Assembly: GCA_032718565.1 (NCBI GenBank)
Contig: JAVGVS010000022.1
Location: forward strand, 2,147,501-2,211,500
From: Distichodus sexfasciatus
Taxonomy: Eukaryota; Chordata; Actinopteri; Characiformes; Distichodontidae
Reading direction: 5' to 3'
Length of the DNA: 64,000 bases
Part shown: one piece after another, positions 27,001 to 37,114 of the stretch
Layout: the number at the start of each line of letters is the position of its first letter
Position numbering within the stretch: the first letter of the stretch is position 1
Translations under genes and position numbers: made by a program
The notes under the pieces: generated by a model
Databases searched by the model: none
What the model was told of the DNA's origin: nothing
What the model saw: only the letters and a program-made list of their open reading frames with translations

Positions 27001-28230
27001 ATGGGAAGCAGAACAATGGCTTCTGACCTGGGGTTCTCCAGCGACCTCGAGAACACCGAGTTCACAGACCACGAACTGCAGGAGTGGTACCGTGGCTTCC
27101 TTAAAGATTGCCCCAGCGGCCACTTGACAGTGGAGGAGTTCAAGAAAATCTACGCTAATTTTTTCCCTTACGGCGACGCCTCCAAATTTGCTGAGCATGT
27201 TTTCCGCACATTTAGCTTTCATGGCCAGCGCCACAGCCAGCTTCCGGGGAGTTCATCATCGCACTGGTAGCTGGCGTCAGCCTTGGGAGGCCTGGAGCAG
27301 AAACTTCGCTGGGCCTTCAGCATGTACGACCTGGATGGGAATGGATACATCAGCCGTGCGGAGATGTTGGAGATAGTACAGGTGAGGAAACTGCAGAAAC
27401 TGAAGGAGCCAGAATTATTTTGCTGCTAATTCTCACCATGTGCAATAACCTCGCGATCTCTCAAAAGCGGGCGCAAGTAGCTCATGATGAGGAGCGTTAA
27501 GCAGGAGCGGAGCTGAAAGAGATCATTAGGTTCCTCTTTTACTTGATGCTGGAAAGAGCTACTCTTTTGACTGTTTTTTTCCCTCCTGAGCCATAGGTCC
27601 TGCTTTCCTATTCCTCGCTTTATTTCATTCTTGTATTGCGTTTCTGTGTATTTGCGGAATTCAGGTCCTTGTTGCCAGCCTGCCCCATATCAGTATTGGC
27701 TCAGTTAGATGTTTGGTGATATAGTCCTCCTGGATAAACAGATCTCTCAATCAGAGTGTTCTGGGCCATATGTTCCTGCAAAAATGTTGATTAAATACAA
27801 AGGCTCAGTTCTGGAGGAAAAAAAAAATATGTTGAAGGCGAAACTTGTTGGCTGATGGCTTTGTCGTTCTGTGTTTGCAGATAAGCTCGAGACTGAATGT
27901 CTATTTTTGTGTGTCATCTTTCTGTTAAACGTGAAGTCATTAAATTCAAACCAAAGTGTGTTGCTGATGATAATTGCAAGCGATTTACAAATGGTGTCTT
28001 CAGTGATGAAGATGCCAGAGGACGAGTCGACTCCTGAGAAACGCACTGACAAGATCTTTAAGCAAATGGACACAGACAATGATGGTGAGTTTGTCCCAAA
28101 TGGAATTGGGGTAGTCTGAACATACGGATCAGAGATATATATCTATATCCCTAACTATCTATGTATCTATATATACATATGTGTGTATATACAGTATATA
28201 TATATACATATATATATATATATGTATGTA

Positions 28231-28325
<95 letters not shown>

Positions 28326-28827
28326 TACTATTTAAAATATCATTAATGTTTAACACTAGCCCATTAATGCTTTGACTTGCAGCTGGGATTCAACTGGAAG
28401 TTCAGCTGTGCCTCCATTTACTGTTTATGGCTGCGGGCCCTCAAGGGCAGCGTTATCATTAGAAGGGAAAACATCGGCGTTCCGCTCCCCTGTGACATGT
28501 TACTTAACTAGCCTATGAGTCCTGTGCTCTAGTCTAGCAAAGCTGCATTCTGCTTTGATCAACTCAGGGACCTGAGCATGTAGGCCACAGTTCGAAAGTC
28601 ACCCCCGTCTGCTTTCTTTGCTATCACATAAGCCATATGTTGCCGTTTGTCCATCTTTAGTAAGAGTGAGTGGCTAAAAGTGGGAGTTGGCTTATGAAAT
28701 CACTAACCCTTTGCCTCTTTCGTACCGCAGGGAGACTTTCCCTGGAGGAGTTCATCAAAGGTGCCAAAAGCGATCCATCTATCGTCAGGCTGCTCCAGTC
28801 GGATCAGAGCACCTCTCGCCAGTTCTG
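27001..28827 (+). CDS. hpcal1: hippocalcin-like neuronal calcium sensor, reading frame disrupted
   Basis: Members of this family are about 193-residue, N-myristoylated EF-hand proteins that move to membranes when calcium rises. Three coding exons are visible: about 26925-27381 (ATG at 27001), about 27984-28084, and 28731-28827. Near-invariant family sequence is present: ENTEFTDHELQEWYRGFLKD, KKIYANFFPYGDASKFAEHV, VSSVMKMPEDESTPEKRTDK and a C-terminus ending in SIVRLLQSDQSTSRQF. Gly2 for myristoylation is kept, but residues 3-16 are unlike the family. After HVFRTF the EF-hand 2 loop is scrambled and the frame meets TAG near 27270; the expected frame is recovered downstream only after extra bases. 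The second exon lacks one base near its start. It is either a decaying copy or a locally bad assembly. Synteny with pdia6 favours hpcal1 over hpca or ncald. Confidence 0.72.
28135..28320. repeat. (TA)n microsatellite in an hpcal1 intron
   Basis: An almost pure TA tract covers about 28240-28320, with mixed TA/TG/CA units before it. The open frames here coding for alternating Tyr and Ile are artefacts of the repeat. Confidence 0.95.
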
Positions 28828-30492
28828 AAAGCAGCCAAGAAGGAGAATTTTAACAGACAGGGTTTTCAGCTTGTTTATTCCCCTGTCGTGCTGCATTTGA
28901 GTAACAGTTTTGTCTAGTTTGAATAACGGATCAGGTAAACACTGTGGGTCAGCTTCATTAATGGGATTAAGTCACTCAGTTACTCAGATGAACCCATTTT
29001 TTATTATGCTTTCTTGAGGCTGCAGTGAAAAGAGGATGTTCTCTTTTTAATTAGTACTCAGCGCCCCCTTCCTTTTCCAAATTGTTAGTCTTAGGCCTAG
29101 TTTTGTATTTCAGGTTATGGATCCTTTTAAATTCTCTCACTTTTAAATTCTCACACTACCATCTGTAAAGCTGAACAGGCCACAACCATAAAAAGTTTTT
29201 CCAGTGCTTATGATTCTGGCTTGCTGTCATTATGAAAACCATTATTTATATGCCACAGTTACAATAATGACTTTCCCTGAAGCTTCCTTTATTTTTAAAC
29301 TTAACAGATCAGCAGTGCTTTGTCACATTTGTGAACCTGAAAATCCTGACTACAAAAGGTGTTATGGAATTTAAACTTCATCCACTTATGGACGTAAATT
29401 AGCAGAACTCCTCATTATGTAGACTTATGTTGGACTTGTTTAGAGCTTTTCCAATTTTGAACAATTACTCCTCATTGCCAGCTTATGTATTGTCATAGTT
29501 TGCTCTATATAGACCATATTGCCAACACTATATTAAGATTGACTGCACCAAAACTAGCATTTGTGTTGAACCGATATGGATTATTGGTGTTTTTCCAGCA
29601 ATCCTGTATCACTGTTACATGTTTGGTAAACAAGGTGTTTATAAGAACTAGAGCATAAAGTTACATTTGCTATATCATTGTTTAGTTGCAATGGAATATT
29701 CAGCCATAATATTGTCAGGTAAGTACATTAGCATGTCCAGGACAGCTGCTTTAAACCATTAAGATACCTTAGTACACAGACTTGGGCAAAAATAAGGAAA
29801 ATGTGTAAGGTGAATTTTTGGTCTTTTAATGCCCTATATGGTGTTACATCCATAATAAAAATCAGACAATTTATTTGGGTTCCTTTTGTTCCTTAACAAA
29901 AAACATGTCAAAACAAAGCTGTTTATTAGCCAAGAAAAATCCTACAAATCTCCCCATGCTTTCCTGCTCGAGCTTTTACTACACACAGTGAAAAGCTGGG
30001 GAAAAAATTTGACTTCCCTCCAAATATTTTTAAAACACAAATCTGTATTAGGCGTTGGTAGGGCCCCTAATGACTGCAGTACCATCATAAGCTTTCATCT
30101 GCCTTGTGAATATCCTGAAGACAAATTGCAGACTATATTCTAGCTGGGTGATGACCCTGCTCGATTAAGTTAATGAACAGACTTCACTGAAAAAAATAAA
30201 ATTGGTCTTTGGAAATTATTCCTGATGGTTTGGAGGGGAAAAGTTGGACAAAGAACTGGCATTGTACACTGCCCACCATCCTTACTGATAGAGCCAATCA
30301 CTTAAGTCCTGTTTCCAACTCATTTTACATTACTGGAGAAGTTAAAAGTGAACGATGTCTCAGTTTTGTGTTTTCAGTAACTTAAAATCCCACTTGTCCC
30401 CTCATCCACAGGAGAGGAGAGGTGGGTCACGGGCTGGGTCCATGTGTTTTAAACCACATCAAAAACAGACTAGGCCCTGCCAGTCCATCACC
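28828..30492. other. convergent 3' UTR interval between hpcal1 and pdia6
   Basis: The two genes meet tail to tail. A plus-strand AATAAA at 29854-29859 may end hpcal1; plus-strand TTTATT near 29871 and 29919 are candidate minus-strand poly(A) signals for pdia6. No other gene is visible. Confidence 0.5.
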
Positions 30493-33400
30493 TCATAGTT
30501 CATCCTTCTCCAGGTCGTCCAGATCTACATCGCTCAGGTCAATGTCATCCTCCACAGGAAGCTAAAGGGGAGGATAAGAAAGAATTATTACTTTTAAGCC
30601 AAACCTGAGAGATTTTTTTGCAGGAGATGCTTGTGACTGACAGATGGCAGAAAAGGAGCCCAGAAGAAGAATGCATCCAAAGGAAAGATCAGCACTGCAC
30701 CATGAGCAGCCTCTAGGCTAATTCAGAGATACTTACAACTCCATCCTTCCCATCCCAGGCTTCAACAGTATTGATCTTTGGCAAAGCGCCGCCTCCTACT
30801 GTGGCGGTTGAGCCGCGTCCAACCGAGAGATCCCTGGGATGTTTTTAAAGATAAAAAAGCAGGTTCAAACACTGCAATAAACAGCCAAATCATGATGGAA
30901 AACCCATCAAGTGTAGAGCCAACCTTAGAACTCGTGGATTCCAGTCTGCGCTGAATAGGCCTTTTAGAGAGCAACCATCTTACCCGGGAGTTAATAGCAA
31001 CCATGGCTGAGTAGCTTGAAACCACCAATCCCCCAGAGGACTCCAGTTCCAGCAGGCTCAGCTTTAAAATTTAGCTCCAGCTTCTGATTTGAAAAAAAAA
31101 AAATTAAGGCAGTATATAATAAAACTACTACTTTTTATTTTATGGTCAAGCTTCCTGTGTAAAAAATAAAGTTTAGGGCATTAACACTACCACCATGATC
31201 TTATGATTAAATATTATCTCTTACAAAAATCACCATCTTCATTGAATGAGCTAAAGCACACTGACCCCCACATCTTCTTTTTGTACTTCTCAGCCATCTT
31301 CATCATCACTTCCAAGTAACCATTCCTGCCTTTGCAAACACAGATAAAAATGTTTGATGGCAATTTGTATGGATCACGAAATATCAAAAATAAAAACAGA
31401 AGGATCAGCAATGTTACGGCTTAACAAATGCATATAAAAGCATGTTCTACCTGTGTCTAGAATATGAGGCAACACAGCAATCACACACAACTGATGATCC
31501 TCGCATGTCTTCTTCAGGACGTTCTCATTCAGAATCTGAAAAGCAAAATGGTTTTTACTAGACATAAATAATTTACACATGGAAGAAGACAAGACTGTTC
31601 TAGTAAGTATTAATATGTTGTATTTCCCTTTGAGAAAGAAGAAAACAAAAAGAAAGGAAACCCATCTGACCTCCAGCAGTTCTGGAGGAGGGGCATTATC
31701 TGAATAAAGATCTAATACCGTTACAATAATGTCGAGCAGATAAATCCGCCCTAGTGATCCTCGAGCTCTTCTCCTTTGCGGAAGATCTTGATGGTAGGAA
31801 ACCCTCTGATCTGTTAATAAAGCATGTCAGTTTTTTCAGTTAACGTTACACACATACACAGAAACATTTTCAGGGCTCTGAAAAAGTCAATAAGATTACT
31901 GAGTAGAAGCAGCATACAAACTCAAACACAGGGGCATTTAGCACCTTTTACCAAATAGCTTGTAAACCCTGACAATGATCATGACTTTGGCACCGCTATT
32001 CACTCACCCCATAGCGGCTTGCTAGACCCTGGTGCACTGTAGCATCTGCAGCTCCGAGCTTCACCCTGCAGTTGTCTGCTCTTTGGCTTGAAGGCAACAG
32101 CTGCCCATTCGGAGCTCGAGACTATCAAGATAATGTCACAGATTAAAGACCCAAATCTAGACTAAAAGAACAATGACTACTATTTGGCATTATGTCAGGG
32201 TTTATACAGAGATTCTGAAGTTGAATTTACTACCTTTTTAACTATCTTTTTTACTACCTTCACAATATTTTTTACTACCAGCAGGACTTCAAGCTTCAAC
32301 TGTAGCAGCATAAAATTGAGTAAAGTGGCCAGTAAAATAATGATATATTTCCGAAGCTTGAATTAATAACATATTTCCTCCCCAATTTAACTTAAAGGTA
32401 GTTAACAACTTCCAGCTTTTCGTTTAAAACTGGCCAACACAGAGAAGAGCGAGAGCACCGCATAGCAATGGAATTAACATCAGGCAAACATACAAGTTGC
32501 TAATTAAAATTACAGTTTTGGCCCCCAAACTGCCAAAACCTACCCCCTTTTTTGCGGCAAGCGATTTTGCGCGCTGTGGTTTGGCATTGATAACAACCAA
32601 ATTGATTCAGCGATGCCTTGGCATGAGAGTACGCGACATCATTCCTATCCTCAGGTCTACAGCAACATAAAACCAGTTCACGCAAGTTTAGTAATTTAAG
32701 GAGATAGGCCTGCACGTAAGTTACACAAATTGAAAAACGCATAGGCCCAGTTGGATGGGGGTTCGAAAATTTACTACCTCGTCAGATGATGTTTACTACT
32801 TTTTACTGGCCTTAATTTGGCCTAATTTACTTCACTACCTTTTACAACCCCGAGGCAACCCTGTATGTGGATGCACCTAATTCCTAGGCACCACTTCTTG
32901 CAGTGTCCACACCGGTGCAAGGCCACCATCCAAACATCATACGCCATCAAAGCGGTCCACAGTCAAAAGTTGTCATCAGTCAACTCAAACCATTCTCTTA
33001 CTGCCACCACTGCTGCTGGAAGGCTCTGAAATCAGGAGAAAGCAGACTTGTAATGGAGTAAACTTGAAAATCAGGTCAGTGTGACATTTTGTTGCCACGG
33101 ACAACAGTACCTGTCTGCTATAGTCAGAGCCTCCACTCTTTCCACTCGAGTCTCTCCTTGACTAGAACGCAGAGCATTCAGGCTGCCTCTACAATGGCCT
33201 GACTACTGCGTCCCCCTGTAGTCAAAGGCACAGAAAAAGGGTGGCGGAATTTACTTGAAAAAGTTGCCCTTTTCAAACGTTGGCTGTGAATTTAAATTCA
33301 CAGGGAGGGGATCCATGTACCTTAGTAATCTTCGGAAGCGAGTTTGTTTGCTCCAGAAGATCTTGATGGTTGGAAGCCTGGACTCATACTGGCCTCCCAG

Positions 33401-35614
33401 TGAATTATTGCTGGTCTGCGTCAACAGCTCCCACTTTAACAACACCCTGGGGAGATACAGCAAACAGCTCATAAAATTGTTAGCTCATCGTAATAAAGCA
33501 GGAGCAAAGAGAAAGTTCCACCCCTTCCAAAAAAGACCCAGATGTTGAAGACTTCTTGATTCTCAAAGTGTTCTTTGTCTCATAGCCTATTCCTTTAATT
33601 TCACCCAAAGCTCTTGCAAAGAGTAATCACTTTGTTAGCCAGGGTAATGCTGCTCAAAAAGTCTCTTAATGTATATATAAACTTCACCAAAAGACAAAGA
33701 CAGTGCATGTATAGCAAAAAACGTGTTAGCTGTTAAAAATTTACATAAGAGACCAAGAAAGAAGGCTATGACGCTACTTTAGCTTTCACTGGGACTGGGA
33801 ATCTACCCGTCACCTTCAGTCCCACATTTAATTTTTTTTTTCCAAAACCCAGGTTTTAAACTTAAAATTACTCAACACTCATGGAGTATAAGGACACTTT
33901 GTGCTCTATGTATTAGTACTGCATAATCAAACATTCTTATACGTCACTCATTATTTCTGTCATTAACTCTGTTTCACCACCGTAATGATGCAAACAATTT
34001 TATTAAATATTGCGAGTCATATCGAATGATGCTAAATTAAGGAGTACATTGAAAGTTCACCTTCAAGGCTGTGGCTGCTTTCTTCCAGTCTGGGGCCAAG
34101 TGCTGGCAGTGTCCACACCTATCAGAATAAACATTTCACTTTCATTCTTCGTTTTACTACATTTTGTACACCTTCACCTAACTACTTTTAGTAAAACAGA
34201 TCCTTCGTAACTCACCAGGGAGCATAAAACTCCACCAACCACAGACCGTCACTCTGCAGAACCTCTCTGTTGAAGTTGGACGGATTGAGCTCGATCACAT
34301 CATCTCCAGCAGAGTACAATCCATGTGTACACACAGAGCTCAAGGAACACACCAACACACCTGAAACTTGCATTAATCAGCATGTTCATAACCTGAGAAC
34401 TCCAAATCTTTCAGCATATGACAATATTTAAAAAAACAATATTCAAATTTAGGCAGGAGCAAGTTCTACAAGAGCAGTAGACCAGATGAGAGACTCGTCT
34501 AATAGAGCAAATGCAAATTTGGGTTAAACAAAGTAAGCCTTGTCACAACTCAAGTTTTTGAAGTACAACAAAAAGGACAAACAGTGAGTTTTGATAGTTA
34601 TTCAATATGCTTAAAACATTTCAATAAAAATAATTTTGAATAGAATAAAAACAGGCAACATTAAATAGAAGAAAAAGAACTTAATGCTTAAATTTTATGT
34701 GAAAAGGGACAGTAAACGTACAAATACTGCACTAAACATTCTGAAAATGTCATCAAATTAAGGCAAAGGAAAATAGTTTAATTTTGGCTCATATTTTATA
34801 TCTGGCTACAGTTTGGGGCAGATCTGTGCATATGTGGACAAAATGAAGTGCTGGCCTTGGTAGCAATAAGTGTTTCAAATCTTAACTTGACTAAAAATCT
34901 CTATGCATAATGAACCACACACGACATACGGTTGTACTTAAGGAAAACAGATATAACAACTTATATGCAAATTTTGAACGCCTCAGTTTTAATAAACGCT
35001 AGTATCTTAAGACAAAGTCACAGATGTAGAGTACAGTCAACTCAAATATGAAATAAACATGATCTGACCCAGCAGTAGAACATTAAATCAGCGTTAGTGA
35101 GGCGTTTGATAGTTGGTGTTCGGATTTGCATTGCAACAATTCTTACACAGCTGGAGAGTGCAGCTATCTTACAACAACACGGACGGCACACCTAGTCCCT
35201 ACTTGCTAAATCCAACATAAGTCAAACATAAGATTAGTAAATTATATTGCATATTTGATATGCACCTACTCAATTAAGGCCAAAGCATACTAAATAAAAT
35301 GTCTGTGTAGGTTCTCCAGTCGTCCTTGAGGGCTTGATTCGAAGGCAGCTGGACTTCTTTTCTAATTTCTTGAACACGGTTCAAGGGATAAGAGGCGAAA
35401 CGTCTTCGAGAAATTTGAAAAGTGTGAGTCTAGTTGCAGCAGCTCAAGCTCTCGATATAAACTGTATCTGTCTATGTAGCCAGACTTTAGCAACATGCTA
35501 ACGCGTTAGCTGCACAAATTATTTCATGCATATCGATTTCAAAGTGAGTCGCATAAACGAACTAAACAATCCTAAAAATGTGATAACTCGCTGCGCACTT
35601 GCAGTAAGCTGCAT
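30493..35614 (-). CDS. pdia6: protein disulfide isomerase A6 (P5), several exons with indels
   Basis: PDIA6 is an ER-lumen oxidoreductase with two thioredoxin-like catalytic domains, a non-catalytic domain and a C-terminal KDEL. The proposed start (35614) gives a short exon joining at AGT to a signal peptide (MQLTASVLVCSLSSVC) before GLYSAGDDVIELNPSNFNRE and WLVEFYAPW. Next come CGHC of domain 1 (exon 34061-34118), remnants of domain 2 (GHCK near 32900), CEDHQLCVIAVLPHILDTG, and the tail DDIDLSDVDLDDLEKDEL with stop at 30493-30495. Exons: 35599-35614, 34216-34360, 34061-34118, 33321-33446, 33111-33215, about 32895-33025, 32008-32121, 31671-31810, 31451-31535, 31266-31329, 30924-31083, 30737-30833, 30493-30561. 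Exons 4-8 and 11 hold small indels and stops; the others read cleanly. Exon 1 is the least certain. Confidence 0.9.
32198..32873. mobile_element. candidate hAT-like non-autonomous element in pdia6
   Basis: CAGGGTT at the left and AACCCTG at the right are inverted, and both ends are rich in TTTACTACC. No coding content and no clear 8-bp target duplication were seen, so the ends are provisional. Confidence 0.35.
35283..35460. repeat. fragment of a dispersed fish repeat
   Basis: It contains GTTCTCCAGTCGTCCTTGAG, GGCAGCTGGACTTCTTTTC and GAGGCGAAACGTCTTCGAG, phrases I know from a widespread fish repeat. The class was not determined. Confidence 0.4.
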
Positions 35615-35741
35615 TTATTTCCGTCCAGGAATCGGCTAATATGGCCCGGCAATTAAATGTGTGTAACTGGAAACTCCCGCAACAAACCCAGCTAAACTCA
35701 GAACGCAGCAGGACGAGAGAATAACGCGCAGTAAGTCGCGC

Positions 35742-35760
35742 CGTGGCCCGCGATGATTGG
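35742..35760 (-). promoter_or_regulatory. ER stress response element (CCAAT-N9-CCACG) of pdia6
   Basis: On the minus strand the sequence is CCAAT, nine bases (CATCGCGGG), CCACG: an exact match to the ERSE bound by NF-Y with ATF6 or XBP1. It lies about 130 bases upstream of the proposed pdia6 ATG, in the gene's orientation and in a CpG-rich patch. A second, imperfect plus-strand element, CCAAT-N9-ACGTG, lies at 35778-35796. PDIA6 is a known unfolded-protein-response target. Confidence 0.8.
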
Positions 35761-36240
35761 AGCTCCGCGGGCTCGAGCCAATCGCGTCTCGACGTGTAGT
35801 GCTGATAGTACGGCGGGCCCGCAGGAGGCAAACTCGCAACGCTACAGCCGAGCAGAATTTATGTAACCCGAGCAGACTGCCTTCACTAGAGCTGACAAGG
35901 AAACTTCACAAAAACATTGCTGAAGATTGAATCAGCTTTATGACTAATACAATCTGGCAAATTTGGGCTATAATTGTGTACATATTTATGAATGTACTTA
36001 CACACTGAAAGGTGCAGAAAATCTAAACTAGAATAATTACACTGCAGACGAGTTGAAAGCAAAAAGGCTACTCAATGGTTTCAGAACTGTCTGACGCACT
36101 AGGATACAACACAGGGCGGATTATTAATAATAAGCTAAGATGGACTTCAAACTCACGGTCCACAGCGACATCGTGTGATGAACCAGCGTTACCAACTGTG
36201 TATATTTATTTAATACTGCTTTTTCCACATTGACATTGAC

Positions 36241-36265
36241 ATATTATTATTATTATTATTATTAA

Positions 36266-36296
<31 letters not shown>

Positions 36297-36324
36297 GTTG
36301 TTGTTATTATTATTATTATTGTTA
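36241..36324. repeat. (ATT)n microsatellite
   Basis: More than twenty ATT units with a few GTT units, between the pdia6 promoter and the otof 3' end. Confidence 0.95.
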
Positions 36325-36669
36325 TCATCGGTACCAAATCCATCTTTAAAAGGCTGTGACTTTAACAGCGTTTTTAAAAAGTTTCTTTAAAATAAGAAAG
36401 TTTTCCTGTTTTTGCAAATAGCGACAAAAATACTGTTATTGTTCCTCTCTTTACAGAAATGGCCATTTCAAACTACCAGTTGTTTCTGATTGGTGTGGCA
36501 TCACAGAAGTGGCATTTGATAGGCTACCGAGCCCACATTACAACTTGCCACGTGTCATTGCATTATGGTGCGCTCTTGGCAGCTGCAAGATGGAGTTGGA
36601 AGATGCCTTGCCAAAGACCGAGGCAAGAATCTGTGTACTGGAAATAACTTTGATCATTTTATCTACTTT

Positions 36670-36798
36670 TTCTCTGTAGCTTGTAGTTTAGCTAACTACT
36701 ATATTAAAACAGTAGTTTGGCTGTAGCTCAGCTACTGTTAATCACAAGTTGTTTGTAGCTTTAAGACCTAGTATTTAAAAGTGGCTTCGCCAACACTG
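36670..36798. mobile_element. hAT terminal fragment
   Basis: It ends in AAAAGTGGCTTCGCCAACACTG, whose reverse complement begins CAGTGTTGGCG like many hAT termini, preceded by repeated GTAGCTTGTAGTTTAGCTA-type units. Only one end is present. Confidence 0.45.
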
Positions 36799-36864
36799 GC
36801 TAGTCCCAATATTTACATTACACAATTGGAAACTATATCATGAACAATGTATTTGTCAAAACAG

Positions 36865-36870
36865 TTTATT
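36865..36870 (-). terminator. poly(A) signal AATAAA downstream of otof last exon 3
   Basis: The plus strand reads TTTATT, 58 bases past the stop of the divergent last exon. Its closeness supports that exon being a genuine 3' end. Confidence 0.6.
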
Positions 36871-36927
36871 CAAACAGCTTTAATTAACTTGCATAGCCAT
36901 GACAACCAAACAACTATAATACATTGT

Positions 36928-37114
36928 TTATCCTATCATATTTATAATCCTCTGACTAAGGGCAGAAGGTATAGAGAACAACAGCAGACCCAAGAATATC
37001 AGCCCTGCTACAGTGAGAAGTGTCACCACACAGGGCATTTTATATCGCCTCCAAGCCAGGTAACAAGCAACCTTCATTGGGCTGAGCAACCAGGATAAGC
37101 TGGTGTTGGGACGA
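36928..37114 (-). other. otof: otof alternative last exon 3 (divergent tail)
   Basis: 187 nt in the same phase, 61 codons and a stop (36928-36930). It begins RPNTSLSWLLSPMKVACYLA, then RRYKM, a hydrophobic membrane segment (TLLTVAGLIFLGLLLFSIP) and a short tail ending SQRIINMIG in place of GYLVKKLLGA. It has a good pyrimidine-rich acceptor (CTTCTCGCCCCACAG). The tail recalls the ends of type-I ferlins such as myoferlin more than otoferlin. I know of only two last exons in mammalian OTOF. Confidence 0.8.

Noticed and set aside
27188..27376. Separate small plus-strand protein starting at 27188
   Set aside because: It is an out-of-frame reading of the hpcal1 exon caused by the local indels.
28159..28356. 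Open frames on both strands coding for long Tyr-Ile runs
   Set aside because: They are the (TA)n microsatellite read as protein; no flanking coding signal.
30493..35614. Calling pdia6 a definite pseudogene
   Set aside because: Promoter, catalytic CGHC exon, KDEL exon and splice sites are intact and the damage is mostly one-base indels in patches, so sequence error is at least as likely.
36459..36647. 62-codon plus-strand frame between pdia6 and otof
   Set aside because: It adjoins a hAT fragment, has no homology and no promoter signal.
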